DNA of 64,000 bases, taken from positions 1,116,001-1,180,000 of the forward strand of contig BSYQ01000003.1 of assembly GCA_030272585.1 (NCBI GenBank), in the 5' to 3' direction. Shown here in pieces: positions 1 through 13,054 of this stretch. The notes under the pieces are model-generated. The model was not told the DNA's origin. It worked only from the letters and a program-made list of their open reading frames with translations, and did no database searches. The stretch is from Bryopsis sp. KO-2023 (lineage: Eukaryota > Chlorophyta > Ulvophyceae > Bryopsidales > Bryopsidaceae). The translations under genes and the position numbers were made by a program. Positions within the stretch are counted from its first letter, which is position 1, and every line of letters begins with the position of its first letter.

Positions 1-462
1 CCACACGAACTTGCGCTTCAATACACCGTAGATAGGCTGATTTTAGTGTTGGACTGTTTCTTGCGATCGGAAAAAATCGCACGTAGAAAACAAACAAGCA
101 GTAGTCAATGTGCACAAAAATTACGTGTTTTGCATGTGGTTCTCTCGTCTGATCGGGTGGCTGGCGCAATACGAGAATCTTACACGTGTCCAGTGCGCAA
201 GTTTTGTGTGGATCCATGTGGTTAAGCCGCCATGCGTTACAAATTCGTGAAATCGAAAACTGTGCTGTGCATGCTGTACTTCAACGGTGGAGAAAGGCAG
301 CCCGACAGCAGGTGGGCAACTGAGTGGAACTTGCCTTGGACGTTCGACTCCACAACACTTCCGTGTTGTGAACAGTCCGTCCAATATAAACGATCGAGAT
401 CCCCAAACCGTAGTGAGAAAACTATTGTCGGGTGAGAGAATACAAGAAGAACACAACCACCA
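1..462. other. Upstream flank, no gene seen
   Basis: This stretch precedes the first PLAC8 gene. The short open frames on both strands overlap one another and show no family motif, so none is accepted. It probably contains the promoter and 5' UTR of the gene starting at 463, but no TATA box or other element could be assigned with confidence. Confidence 0.4.
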
Positions 463-1660
463 ATGCAGCCCAATATGTACGCGCCACAGGCGCAGCGAAC
501 ATGGCACCAGCACTTCTGTTGCTGGTGTGGCGATTGCGATGCGCAGGGCTGGGGCTCGTGCTGCCTAAGCGTTTTCCTCCCTTTCATCCCCTTCGGGTAT
601 GGAGTCTGGGTACAGGGTGACTTTCGCATCGACACTGTCGATATGAGCACGTTTCAAGCTTTCGTGTCGTATGCAACGACAGCCGCTGTTTAACGAACCT
701 CGACGAGGTTTGTTTTCTTATCGTTGCCGGTTTCCGTGCTTCACAGGTGGAACCGCCAGAGAGCGTTCGCGAAACACGGTTTGCTGTGGGGGTTGGCGTT
801 TTTCGTGTTATGGCTGGCCAATATACTCGTCCAATCACTCGCTCGTGAAGAACACTGCGAATGGGATGACGACTTCAACAGGGACTGTGAGTCCAGACCC
901 ACTGTCGTGGGAGGAATCCTGATAGCAGCATTCGGCATCGGCTTGATAGCGCTGGGCTACAAGAACAGACTGGACCTCCGCGCGAGGTTTGGTATCGAGG
1001 GGAATCCAAGCTACCCCGTCACTGACCTCCTGCTTTGGATTTGCTGTTCCACTTGCGCCCTGTGCCAGGAGACCAGAACGATGATGCACAACCAGGTGGA
1101 AAACGGTCTTTGGGCAGGCCCGGCCGGCATGGCGCAAGTCGTCGTCACTGGAAAGCCAGCTCCAGGTCAAGGTGGCTCTCAGTATCCACCTGCACAACCG
1201 TCCTTCGAGGCACCAGCGCTGGTGGTAGCACAACAGAATTTGGGTAAGCTTTCAAAGATAAATCAAGTGTGACTGGGGCTTCCACTCCCGTGATCTTTCG
1301 TGCAATGAAATATTAGCAAAATAGGTTCTGTTTGTATGGTGGGTGAGGCATGATTTTTATACATTCCATAAAACCGAAAAACCACTCACTCCTGCCAGCA
1401 ATTTGTAGAAAGCTAGTAAGATAAAAAAAGCATAGGCTAGTGATGCAAATTCTGAATTATAAAACGTGGAACCTCGCAATGCCATTGGTCCGGTTTTCCA
1501 TGTAATCCATGCATTCTTATTGCTTGCTTGATTGATTTTTTGATGTTTTTTTTCCACGATAAGGTGGTATGTCTATTTTTTATTTTTGTTGTGATTCTGT
1601 TTTTTTGTATTTCTTATTGCAGATGGCACCTCTGAATACGATCGCAAACTTGCAGTCTGA
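463..1660 (+). CDS. PLAC8-family Cys-rich membrane protein A
   Basis: Three exons fit: 463-596, 747-1243 and 1623-1660, giving 222 residues. The first exon encodes a short leader and the Cys-rich start (FCCWCGDCDAQGWGSCCLS). Exon 2 carries two hydrophobic helices (about residues 55-75 and 100-118) and the second Cys cluster CCSTCALCQETR, followed by a Pro/Gln-rich tail. Exon 3 adds a short end, EYDRKLAV. The CC..C / CxxCxxCQE layout is that of the PLAC8/Cys-rich domain family (plant cadmium-resistance and fruit-weight proteins), small plasma-membrane proteins linked to metal transport and growth control; the substrate here is unknown. The model rests on phase matching and on comparison with gene B at 34063-34964, whose first exon also has 134 coding bases and ends in the same phase. 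The start at 463 was chosen over the ATG at 475 because it is the first in frame. Confidence 0.85.
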
Positions 1661-4600
1661 AAGGGTCAGGGAAGAAATATTTTGAAACTCACCCACCACC
1701 CACCAGACATTGCCTTAATACACAGGATTTTTATTCCCCACAGCGGGCCACCTGTGGTGATTTTTGATTTTTTTTTACGATCTCATTAGATGTGAATATC
1801 GAAACGGGGTGGGGGTGGGGTGCCATTTGAATGCAGGTGTTAAGTAAAGTAGGAGTCAAGCAGGATGGCAAGTGGGGGTTTTCAAAGGACAATCGACCAC
1901 CAGCTAATCTGTTTTTCACTTTTTGGAGCTTTGAGCTTGAGCAGTGTGGAGAATGAGAATTGATTTTTGTGGGTATAGTGTGTTGGAAGCCTGTGTTGTA
2001 TTTTTCCGATGTAGGCAAAGAGCATCCAAATTGCTTACATCTTGGCAATATCAGTATAGGTTTTTTTTTTTTGAGTGTGTATGTCTTGGGCAATGTAAGC
2101 AATGTGTCGCTTGGTGTAATTCCAAATGCATTTTAAAATTTGCATCAGAACACCCACCCCAACAAACCAGCACTACCAACTGTGTTTTACTGCCATTTTC
2201 CACCCCCACCCCCCAAAAGAAAAAAGAATAAGCATAAATCGCATAAGAAACACCCCATTGGTTTCCTTATTTCGTGACGCGGTTCGTTATTGTCCGAAAA
2301 AAAAGAAGGATGAATGTCAGTTTTAGCCTCAGTACAGATCCAAGGGTACTACCAGCACATCTTTTTTATGCATCCAATTTGAATAAAAACACCCTTTGGC
2401 AGAACACTCTCCTTCCCATTATCCTTGCACATTTAACCTGGGTGTTAATGGGTTATTTGATTGGCCAACCTTGCAGCAATTTAGAATTTGTGTACCGTCC
2501 TCCGAAGAAAGTTTTATTATAACTTTCAACATATTTGCAGAATGTTCTGAAAACTAGGAATTCACACATGAATGGACCATGAAGGCAGATGTATTGGAAC
2601 ATTGGTCAATGCAATCCACTCCAAAAACGAACATGTGCATCTCGCTGTCCAAGGTTGCATGCAACACTGAAAAGGGAAACCGAAACTTCACGATGCACAT
2701 TAGTAATTAAAAATCCCTAATCACTCGAAAAAGCCATAGTCCAAAATCCTACAGACCACATACTCGACTTGCTTCGCTTTTGTTTTGCTTCCTCCCTTGT
2801 TGTTTCGCTTTCTCTTCTCTTTTTTTCTTTTTTCCCCCCTTTTTAAATTGCAAAATCCCCTTCTTGCCTAATGACAGTAATGCACCGAAAGGCTCCGAAA
2901 AACTCGACTTTCACGTATGCATGTACAGATATATATTATCTAAGCTTCTTTTTTTTCTTCTTTTCCTCCAATTAACCAACAAAGATCCTTCTCTTTCCAT
3001 GACAACTTAAAAAGCTAACACACGACGAAAAAACACTTACCCCACAATACCTTTTCTTTTTTTTTCTTCCTTTCTTTTTTGTTAAAAGTTGGATCTCCTT
3101 GATAAGAAAAAACAACCCACCCTACCCGAACCCTCAAGAAGAAGAATCGACTAAACCAACAAAGAAAAAAAACCCACTAAATTACAGTAAAAATAAATGC
3201 CAAAAAAAATAAATGCTTCACATTGGGACCACGCGCACCCTCTCCTTTTCTTTTCTGTTATGTTTTTTTTTTTTTGAAAATTTTTCAAGGGGCTTTTTTA
3301 TCTTCAAATTTTGTTTTCCTCACTTTTTTTATCGAGTGATTCATCAGTAGGCTCTTTTTTTTCTCTCCCCCGACAGGCTTCCCAAAGCAGCAGCACTTAT
3401 TTCTTTCGTTTTCCTTTTTTCGATAGAATTTCCACCACGCAATATCGTGAAAGTGAAAAAAAAACAAAGACCACTATTTTTTTTTCCAGAACATCTAACC
3501 AAAAGAAAAAAAAAACTAAATAAAGGAAAAAAAATAATAGGGGGAAAAGGAAAGGAAAACCGAGCGGAAATAGACACCACATTCGACACAGCACAGCAAA
3601 AAGATCATGAGCAATCCATGCAAATTTTTTTTCTCTGTTTTTTTTTCTGGTCTTTTGTTCCCCAAAAAATATGATTTTTCTTGCTTATTTGCTCATCTTT
3701 TTTTTTATCATTTCTGTTGACGGGTACATATTTTTTTTCTTTCTTTTTTTTTTGAAAAACAGCAAATTACACAGGAAAAACGACCCTCCGAAATTCGACG
3801 AACTGATATGAGCCGGTCGGGAAAAAAAACACCACCCCTCCACCCTGCCTGCTGTTATTTGATATGCAATGTATATGACAAAAGTAGTCTAACTAAAAAG
3901 CTAACTCCATTCATCACCTAACTAAACCCGCAAACAAACCCATGCGAAAGAAAAAAAACAAAAACCCTAGAAAAACACGATAGATATCATTGAAAATATG
4001 AATGCTTGAAAGCATCCCTTTCTTTTTCTCTACCCCAATTTCTCACTCTCTCTCTCTCACTCTTTTTTTCACCGACCCTAGTCTTCTACCTGCCCCTCCT
4101 TTCTTTTCTTTTCTTTCTCTTTCTTTTTTTCCCCTACCCAATGTCCCCAAACCCAGTCTTCTTTCAAATAGCTACAACAAAACTCTGAATTAGATATCGC
4201 GCACTCTTAAAAAAAAATTCAAGAGTGAAAAGGAAAAACAAAAAGCAAAAAAACAAAAACAAACCAAAACACGTATACATTGCCCCCCTGACCAAACCCA
4301 TTCCGACGACGACGATCAACTTATGTCTGTCTCTCTCACACTTATATTTTTTTCTCACTCTTTTTCTCTTTTTTTTCTCTTTTTTGTTTCCACAACTAGA
4401 GGGTCACATCCTATGCTACACACCTTAAAAATATGCAAAAGCAAAATATATCGTATGAGCATACATAAAAAGGAAAAGAAAAAAAAAGACGCTGGTTCAC
4501 ACCCTCCCCACAAATTAAAAAAAAAAAAGAAAAGAAAAAGAAAATGGGAAAACTCAACCCCAGACTCTTCCTCTCTTTTTTTTCGAAAAAAACACCAAAA

Positions 4601-5370
4601 AAAACCATAAACGAAAATATATAGACGATCCAAAAGCCATTGACGAGGCAACCAACCCAAAATATATAAAAAGAAAAAGAATATCAAAACCTGGATGGAT
4701 CATGTTCTGTTTTCCCCTGCCCGCCCAAATTAAAAAGGGAAAAAAAAAAAAAGAACAAGAAAAAAGAAAAACACACACAAACCCTTCTCTTCGGAACCAG
4801 GCCGAGCTCCTTGCTGTAATACAAAGAATTGTGGGACCTAACCTCACTTTTGTGTTTTTTTTTCATATATATAGATACCTCTTCTATCGAACAAATACAG
4901 CGGGGTTCTTCCACATAATTTTGTTTATATAATCCTTTTTTTTTCTCTCTTCTTTCCGACACAATCACCCCTCCATTCCCCTTTTTTTTTTCCTTTTTAG
5001 CTTCTTCTTCTTTGTACTCTCTGCTCCTTTTTTTCTTTCTTTCTATCTTTCTGTTTAGAAATATTGCATTCTTTCTAATTGTTTAGCAGAAGAAAAAAAA
5101 AACACCAATTTTTTAATTGTTTAGCAGGAGAGAAAAAAACACCTCTTTTTTTTATAATAAAAGTCATCTTCCTTCAGGGTTTTTTCAAGGGGGTGGGGGC
5201 GAAAGTATCGTCACGTCCAAAGATTCCTACTGGCCCAAATTTCGAACCCACTACGCTTCATAACACCTATTCTCTTCCGAGAAAATGACACTTTCCCTAA
5301 ATTTCTCTTTCTTTTTTGGTTTTTTTTCAACCCCCTGCATCGACCGCCAGCCCTCTCTCCTGTCAGCTCC
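1661..5370. other. A/T homopolymer-rich intergenic stretch
   Basis: About 3.7 kb without a gene that can be supported. From about 2,780 to 5,200 the + strand is dominated by runs of T and A broken by CT-rich or GA-rich tracts. Open frames here encode only Phe/Ser/Lys-rich low-complexity peptides, appear on both strands, and have no splice-consistent partner. The first part (1,661-2,780) is AT-rich and equally uninformative. It may be long untranslated sequence or degraded repeat. Confidence 0.5.
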
Positions 5371-6831
5371 TCAACATCGCAGAAACAAACTCGTCCAAGT
5401 GGTGAGCAAATTCCTGCCTTCCCGACTGACATACGTGCTGGCAATGTTCAACGAAGTCAGGTTTGTCAGACTGGACAAGTACTCCACCCCGTGGTCCTGA
5501 ATTCTCGTTTTGCAAAGATTCAAAGACGTAAGCTTAGTCAGCCGGATCAAATGTTCGACCCCACGGGTCCCGACACAGGACCCCTGCAGATCCAGAGATC
5601 GCAAGTTCGACAAGTTCTTTAAATTACACACCCCCAAATCGCCGATACGGGCCCCCTGCAAACACAGGGACTTCAGATTCACCAAGCTTGCACACCACTT
5701 CATGCCTCGATCGGAAACCATAGTAGCCCTCAAGGACAGCGATGTCAAGCTGGTCAGCGCGGAGAGTGACTCCGCCCCAGCATCCCCGATTCTCTTTCCG
5801 GAAAGGGACAGGCTGGTGAGCCCTTTGAGTTTGGCGATGTGGTGCAGTCCTTCGTCCCCGACGCAGGTCTGGTGCAAATCCAGCCCTTCAAGATTTTGAA
5901 GCTTGGCTAGGTGGCTGGCACCGATATCGCCCACGGAAGTCTGCCAGAGGTTGCAGAACTTGAGCTTACGCAACCTCGAGACGTACTCCAGCCCTGCGTC
6001 AGTGACTTTCGTCCCCCAAAGGTCCAGGGAGGTCAGACTCGCAACCTTGGCGATGTGTACCAATCCCGCATCGCCGATTTGAGTGCCCCCCACGTCCAAA
6101 GACTCCAATTTCGGTAGCGCCACCAGAATTTCGACGCTGTCGTCAGTTATCTCCGTCCACCCCAGCCTGAGGGATTTCAAATTCCCAAGCTTGGAGAATG
6201 ATCGGAGCCCGGACTCGCTGAATTTCGTGTGCCACATGTCCAAATTGGTCAACCTCTGCAGGTTGGAAATGTGCTCGATATCTTCAGTTTCGATGTGCAG
6301 GCCCCATGATTCACCCTTCAAACTCTCCAAACAGCGAAATTTTTGCCCGACCAGTTTAACCACTGAGCTGAAACTGCCGGTGGCTGCGATCGCTCTGTGT
6401 GTGATGCGGACGTTCCGGACCATCGAATCGATGCTGTTCGACCAATGTTTGTTCAGCAGACGCAGGTCTTTCACGCCATCCTTGTCCAGCAACCCTCCGA
6501 TACACACGATCACATCCAACGGAGTCGAACTCCAAGTCTCCTCCTCCTGGCCAACCCAACCAAAACACCACAGCAAATCAAAAACACCACCAAGGTAATA
6601 AATAAACAACACCCCCGATGCACCACCGCTCGAAGAATTGAACCAACAGAAATCCTGACGGGGAACAGAATCTCCAACTACGCCAATAAAAAGAAAATTC
6701 GAAAAATGTTCAAGAGCTGCCATCGAAAGGACCTTGCAACTGGTCATGAAAAAGACACTTCCATGAGAAAGACACCTGTCTCAATCGAGTGTCAAATTCG
6801 ATCGCCGGGTTACCTGGTGCCTGCTCTCCAT
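5371..6831 (-). CDS. LRR protein with twelve 24-residue repeats
   Basis: Two exons: 6814-6831 (only six codons, starting MESRHQ) and 5371-6546, about 397 residues. After an acidic start comes a short F-box-like helix pair (DVIVCIGGLL ... LRLLNKHW, about residues 16-40). From about residue 100 to the end there are twelve leucine-rich repeats, each exactly 24 residues, of the form LxxLxLxxTxIxDxGLxxLxxLxx. No signal peptide or membrane helix is seen in the spliced form. Such repeats form a curved protein-binding scaffold; with an F-box this would suggest a substrate receptor of an SCF ubiquitin ligase, but the F-box match is weak. The unspliced frame extends to 6747, but the intron 6547-6813 has good GT and AG borders and removes a hydrophobic stretch without conserved features. 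The partner is unknown. Confidence 0.75.
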
Positions 6832-8050
6832 CTTCACCATTGCCACCACCTTCAAACCAGCCAAAAAAGGTCAGTCCCCCACGCTCAGTCGGCATAAGAT
6901 CGTACTTCCGACTCAGGTGACCCATAAGATAGCCCGACTCGGTCTAGTCTACTTTCCCTACCAGAAAATGGTGGCATTGATTCGAAGCTGATCAGAACCG
7001 CCCTATCCAGTCCAACGTCCGCTCATACTTCTTCGTCGGGTTCGAACAAACACAGCTAAAGTGTGGGAAAACGCAGTCCGAGTTGTAACAGCCTACATCG
7101 TGGTAGCCTAGCCTGGCTAATACTGGGTCGTGGCCAAAGCGATCACTCCGAAACCTATCGAGCAGAAATACCAGCCCGAAAGAAAAGAGAGGAAACAGAA
7201 CCCTCAACACACAGAAAACCGAGCTGCAGATTGGACTAGGCTAAGGCTCGTCGACACGAACGAACTCCGATTTTCGCCACGGACAAGATTTGGAGACGGG
7301 AAAAAAAAACGCATTTCAGCAGGTCGTCAGGGAGCAATCAGCCAGGACGTCTTTGTCCGCGGAGACTGCGACGGGCGAGCCGACAAGGTCTGCGCAGAGC
7401 TTACGCTCACTCCACACGGCATCGGGCCCGTTGGCCCAAGACCGCAGCGCGTGATCGCAAGAACTCGACAGGAGTGCGTACGCACCTGGATAAAAACAAA
7501 AAACACCTTCTCTCCAAGTACGTGTGTGCCACCCTGTCTCGGGCCTCAGGGCCTGGACCACACTGAAGCCGCAGCACACCGACCACCGGGTGGGAAACCT
7601 ACCGCTGTCTCGAGCGTGGTGTCAAGATTTTGGGGGGTGTTATTTTTTTGTTTTCGAACGGCGAGGCCCGTACAAAAAATCGCACGACGTTTGACGTCTG
7701 ACAAAACGAGAAGACCTCGATCACAGAACATCATGTGGGTCGAGGCGCAGCGCATCGTTTGTGGTGTTTGTTAAGCGTACAGCGGATGCGGTGGTTCTGT
7801 GGTGGGAAAACCATATCCCACACACACCATCGAAACACAGCATCGAAAACGGCTCATCGAGAAACGCCATTCAGACGGGCCTCCACCCGATCGTGCCCAA
7901 CGCGCGACCCGCACGGTCGTCACGCGAGAAAAGCTCGGTCGTACTCGTTGGATTCTCGCTAGTTTGTCACGTCGTGACGTCATAGGATTCTTGTTCGTTT
8001 GAGGCATTGCCACACCCAACTGTGCCAGCCTCAGCATCGAGGTACACCAA
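6832..8050. other. GC-richer intergenic region, no gene accepted
   Basis: This lies between the divergent LRR gene and the next + gene. It is clearly richer in G+C and CpG than its surroundings. Long frames exist on both strands (for example + 7130-7774 and - 7316-7579) but they overlap, have composition expected from GC-rich DNA, and could not be linked by phase-consistent introns. A shared promoter region for the two flanking genes is the simplest reading. Confidence 0.35.
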
Positions 8051-9706
8051 TGCATGCTTTTGTGAGTGGCGGCAGCGCTCGGTTTCTCGCGCTGCGTCCG
8101 TGTGACGGCTCTAACGACTGGACGTCAGGTCGGGTTCGCGCGCGAACGCTTGACTGTGTGTCGACAGTCGGGAAACATCCGAAACTAAAGCGCACTTTTG
8201 GAATTGTGTGGTTGGACGATCGTTGGTCGCATCTCCCTTACAGTTTCATCCACGCTTGCATGTGCGCATCCGTGTCTTCCTGACGTTACTCCACTGATTT
8301 GGTGTTAGTATGTATTACTCTGGCATTATGGGGGTGATGGCCTCTTTATGCTGTAATTGATTGATTGATTGTTAGTATGTTAATGCTCTGGAGGCTAGCA
8401 GCTCACAGTGCTTAAGCAGTTATATGGCTGGTTGAAAGAATCATTGATTTCATGATGCAAACATTGAAGGACAAGTTTACTGGCGAGGATTGATTCTTCA
8501 TGGACTTCTCCACAATAAATGATCTTGCCATGTTTTGACAGAAGGGCACAGGTTGTCCACATCCGCTCAGCTAACAGGTGCTCGAGCTTCCCATTGCACC
8601 ATTGATTGCAGAAAGGTATTTACGAGAGGCCAGCTGGGAATGCCTCTGGAGAATTGGACCTTGGGGGCTGAAACCAATCCATCGATCACTGCTTCGTTGC
8701 AGCATCGGATAATTGATGTGGTCGATACGGACGCTGAATGCAAGTCTTCGTTAGAACGGGATTTTACTGATGGAGCGACCTTGACGACGGCATCGCCCCT
8801 CCACCCCTGTTGGTGGATTCCTGACATTGCACTTGGACATGATATGGCTCCACCATCATTGACCCCCGCTTGGTTTGGTTCTCTAGCCAATGGCATTCTG
8901 TTCGAGGGAAAATGTACCTCCTCCCATGAAACAGATGCAAGAAAGGAACTCCCTTCAACCAGCCGAGCATCTCGGACCAGAAATCCCCAACAGTTTTCTT
9001 CAAAGAATGCACTTCAATTTTGCTGGATCCTGGACCAAGATCTGAGCGTGCTTTCATCAAGGAAATGTAGGACTGAGGTGATGTGCAGGAATATACACAT
9101 GAGATCTAAGGACTCACAGAATGAATCGAAGTTTGATGTGGGTTGGATTAGCGTTGTTGATGAGGATGAGGCGGGGTGGTTGGGTGCTAACGGGAATGAC
9201 AGTGGCAGTCATGGCAGCGATGGTCCAAGGTAAGCTGTACAGGGAGCTCCGAAGTTTTTTGCAAAAATCGTAATGCTAGGTGATGCTGATGTGGACACAC
9301 TCGCACGTGGATTATTGCCCATTGCCCATTCATCCTGCAGAAAACGAGCCATTTCTTACACGATTTTTGATGGAAATTTTACGAATCCCTTCAATTACTC
9401 CAAAAAATAACTTGAAAATAAAATTGCTGAAACAATAATTAATAACACTCCCCAGTAACAGCGAATTTTTCCCTTTTCTGCATTTTTTAAACTTCTTTGT
9501 TCTACCGAGGCTTTACTCTGAAGCATCACCTGGTCCTAGTTGTTGTTGCATGGTTGGATTGCAGGGGTGGAGGTCGGCCTTTTGGTCAAAACGAAGGTGA
9601 TGCAAATGACGACGAAAATACCTCTGATGATGGAGACGAAACTGAGGATGACTCATCATCTGAGGAATCGTCTGACTGGTCAGCCGACATGATTAGACCA
9701 CTATGA
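8051..9706 (+). CDS. Unrecognised protein with acidic C-terminal tail
   Basis: Exons 8543-9230 and 9565-9706 are joined by a good intron (AG|GTAAGC ... TTGCAG) that keeps the frame. A first exon at 8051-8131 (starting MHAFVSGG, ending TCAG|GT) fits in phase but is tentative; the ATG at 8639 is an alternative start. The body, about 230 residues, resembles no family I know. It ends in a Gly-rich turn followed by a strongly acidic Asp/Glu/Ser tail (DDENTSDDGDETEDDSSSEE) and a short end WSADMIRPL. Tails of this kind are common in nuclear or chromatin-associated proteins and are likely phosphorylated by casein kinase 2, but that is inference. It is divergent from the LRR gene. Confidence 0.5.
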
Positions 9707-10491
9707 TCAGTTTCTTCGCAAGCATTGGTTTTTATCTTTAGCCTATTTCGGTTTTGTCAATCTGCAGCGGTGGAGGGGGGTGAATTCAAGCAAGGACTCT
9801 CTCTCGGTCCCGCATCTCGGTGCTTGATTCGCTTACAATCAATTGTATTGTTTTCTCCGTTTTGTACTTGTCGTTTTGTGTATATTGTAACAGTAAATTC
9901 GTTTTTCCTTCTCGTCGATATACGGAACTCACGATGGGGTCAAAAGGCAGTCTTTGAAGAATTGCATGATTTGGTTTCCTAATACCATGCTTCACATCTG
10001 CACCATTGCATTTCTCGTGGAAAAAATGCATCGTCTTTGTTAGAAACGCTATGCTAGTGACTTGGTTTCAGTGTGGAGTGTGTGGGTTTCATTTTGATCT
10101 CAGTCCATCACAGTGTTTATCCTCTGCTGCTGCTGCTGCTGGTGAACAAAATCCAAGAAGGCTTCTCACCAATTCTTCTATCACTGGACCATAGGATCAA
10201 CAGTATTCGCCTCCATAGTACTTTATTTTTTTTTCGAGTTTTTTATGTTTTGTTAAATTTTCTTCTTTTCGAGTTTTTGTTCTTTTTGATTCGTGGACAA
10301 AGATAGAAAATGCGGGTGGTACGATTTGCAGTCGCAGAGAAGCCGCTGACCTCGCTGTATGTCATTTCGCTCAGTGAGACTGGTTCACTCTACACGAGCC
10401 AATTTCTGGACGCCGCGCTGACTTTCTCTTTCGACGGAAAAGAACTTGGCTGGCGACGACACGAACGACTCTTTAGCGGTTGCCGGTCGAC
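9707..10491. other. Intergenic, nothing se­en
   Basis: AT-rich spacer between two + genes. It contains a short CTG-type run near 10,130 and a T-rich stretch near 10,225-10,300. Small open frames are low in complexity and lack motifs. It probably holds the 3' UTR of the upstream gene and the promoter of the TPRA1-like gene. Confidence 0.4.
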
Positions 10492-11990
10492 ATGGGCAAA
10501 GTGCACGTTTGCGTCGACTTCGTTTCGCCGCACGAGGACAACCGGATCTTTGTTTACGATGTTTTGGTTGGGCTGCCATCGATGATGTTCCTGCTGTTTC
10601 TGGCATTAAATTTTCGGCGTTCGTTGAAGAAACTGCGGCAGTCTGGGTCGGAAATCATGTCGACGTACTTTGCGTTTCTGTGGGGAGTGACCACGCTGAA
10701 CATCTTGCGCTGCCTAGTGCAACTCGCTCAGACTGAAGAAACGGGCCGTTCCGATTTATGGAACGTCTTGTGGTTGTTCAATCGATTCGGAACGAGTCTG
10801 TTGGAAATTTCGGTGGTGGTGTTTCTGCTGCAAGGGTACACTGGAAGACAGGCCTTGGTGCGCACCTTGGGAATATCAGGGGTGCTGGCTGGGCTGGAGG
10901 CGTTAATAGAGGTGCGTTCACCAAACAGAGTGCAGTCTGGCACGTGCCTTTCGGTGGGTTTCTGTGTTAATTTCTGACGTCCAGATAGATCCATCCAAGA
11001 AATGCCAGATGTTGAAATTTTGATGATGTGGGTGTTCCTCAGTCCAATTTATTTATTACTATTTTATTTTATTTTTATCATGGGCACCTGGTGAAATGCA
11101 GATCAGCCATTAACAGATCAACACAGAAAAGAGTGTGGATTTGTGGGCAAAATATGTGTTGGGTTTTCTTAAAATTGAGTTAATTTTAAGGAATCCGAGT
11201 TCTTACATAGCCAGGTGTTAATTTTGGAATGTGTGCAGGTGGGATCTCTAGAAAAGAAAAAGTAACCCATAATAGTACCACATATAAATATAGGCTTCTG
11301 CCATAATGCATATAAACAAAAAAGGAAAGGCAACAATTAATTGGATTATGCTTTATTCAAAAACGTGCGACAAAACCTCAATGTAACAAATGACGTCCCT
11401 AAGATCCAAATTTGCTGGACCAAATGAAAAACATTTCATACAAACATACCACTGTTTCTTGTCGAACATAAAATTTCCCTTTTACACTTACATAATTCTG
11501 TGGTCGTTTTTGAGTTGATTTTCCCTCTTTTGTTTTTTGGTTTTCGAAGGTGATCTACATTTTTGGATTCAACATTCCATTGTTTCTGTACGACAACCGA
11601 GGCATTCATGCCGACATGTCTTGGTCGAAATGGAGTTTCTGGCTTGTGCACCATTTAATATACGGAATCGTTTACCTGGCCATTTTGCTGGTCCCCTACA
11701 CTCAATGGCGGGAAATCCTTCCAGCTAAACCCTCCTTCTACAGATACGTTTCTTTGCTGTTCGTCTTTTCGTTGACCACGGTGCTGGGCAGCATTTTGAT
11801 CGGAGCTTTAGTTAATGCTGGGTATTGCGTGTACGGAATGGCCAGTTTTCTATACTATGCGGGCTACCCCCCTCTTCTGTATTGGACATTTCTATCGGAG
11901 TTTTTTGCCGACCAAGAAATGGAGCTAGATTCATACTATGCAGAAATGAGGGATGCTGGCTACTTCGAGGACGACAGCTTTCGGATGTGA
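10492..11990 (+). CDS. TPRA1: TPRA1/CAND-type seven-helix membrane protein
   Basis: Two exons, 10492-10911 and 11550-11990, give 286 residues. The protein opens with a short extracellular stretch, then hydrophobic helices in the order expected for the TPRA1 (GPR175, transmembrane protein adipocyte-associated 1) family: VYDVLVGLPSMMFLLFLALN, a helix around the STYFAFLWG motif, FNRFGTSLLEISVVVFLL, then after the intron WLVHHLIYGIVYLAILLVP, YVSLLFVFSLTTVLGSILIG and SFLYYAGYPPLLYWTFL. The conserved PSFYRYV segment and the final PLLYWTFLSEFF are diagnostic. Plant members are called CAND candidate G-protein-coupled receptors; no ligand is firmly known. The start ATG at 10492 follows in-frame non-ATG codons only. 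The tail is short and acidic, unlike the long cytoplasmic tail of the animal protein. Confidence 0.85.
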
Positions 11991-13054
11991 AAAAGTGTAT
12001 GTGGAGGGAAAAAAAATTAGATTTTCTCGATATTCGATTGTGTGTATTTATTGCGATATAGCCAGAGGGGTGGTTGTGAACAAAAGAAACTGTGGCTGGA
12101 ACGCCGGATTAAAAATGCCGAAAGAAATTTGGGGGTGGAGGGTAGCTATTCTTTAATTGGCAAACAAGAGGCAGGAGAGGGAGGGGGGGGAGCCGGAGAC
12201 TTTGGATGTGGTTTCCATTTTCCTAAATTTGGAAGCTTCCCCGCCCCTTCCCTTCCCCTTCCCCTTCCCCATCCTCAAAAAAAAAAAAAAAAAAGAGAAA
12301 ATGATGTGGCGTCCTTGTTTTCTCCTTTCTGGAATGGTGGAGTGTTGTTTTTCCTTCGTTGGCATCTTGGTACGATTTTGCTTTTGCGTTTTATTGCCAG
12401 AGTTACAGTTTGGTAGTGTTGGTTTTGCCGTTCGGAGGTGTTTGGCTTATCTCGTAGCAGTTCAAGGTCCAAGTTCTACATGGAGAACTCAAATGCTATT
12501 TTTATTTCGGTTTTTGGTAAAGAAATGCTGGTGGACTCATCGGTTGACCATCTTACTTTTTAGCGAAGTGGGGAAATAGAATTATGGTTCATTCAAAAGG
12601 GGGGGGGGAATCATGGTTGGGTTATGTAAAGAGACTTCCATGCAAGTTTACAACCCCACCGTACATTCATTACTGAGACAATATTTCTTTCTAACCCAAA
12701 AAACCCCACCACAAAGGAACGCCGCAGAGAATAATAAATCAATAGCAATACTTCATGCAAATTCAAACCCAAAGAAACCCAAAGGAAAAAAAAAAGGAAA
12801 AGATAAAGTGTTTGTTATTCAAGCCAACAGCTAACAAATTGAAATACTTTGAGAATCTTCTTGGAACTAGCCTGTCCCCCTATCCATTCAAGTCATTCAA
12901 AAAATCATTCATTTTCTGTATTATATTTGAAGCGACTTCGCTTGGTTGAAGCGTCGCATGATCAAAGTAAAATATCTACATTCCTAACAAATAGTAATTT
13001 CCCTCAAAATAACACCTAACCGTTCAAGAAGTGAATTAAAACTCGATTGTAGCT
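11991..13054. other. Intergenic with homopolymer runs
   Basis: Contains CCCCTT-type and A15-type runs near 12,240-12,295 and a G run at 12,600. A short imperfect inverted repeat (GCGAC...GTCGC) lies near 12,933-12,958. No coding region could be supported on either strand. Confidence 0.4.

Noticed and set aside
7316..7579. Minus-strand frame with a weak F-box-like segment (CDHALRSWANGPDAVWSE)
   Set aside because: The upstream exon that would carry the start of an F-box could not be joined in phase; the similarity is too slight.
7130..7774. 214-codon + strand frame
   Set aside because: It lies in GC-rich DNA where long frames arise by chance, has no motif, and overlaps other open frames on the opposite strand.
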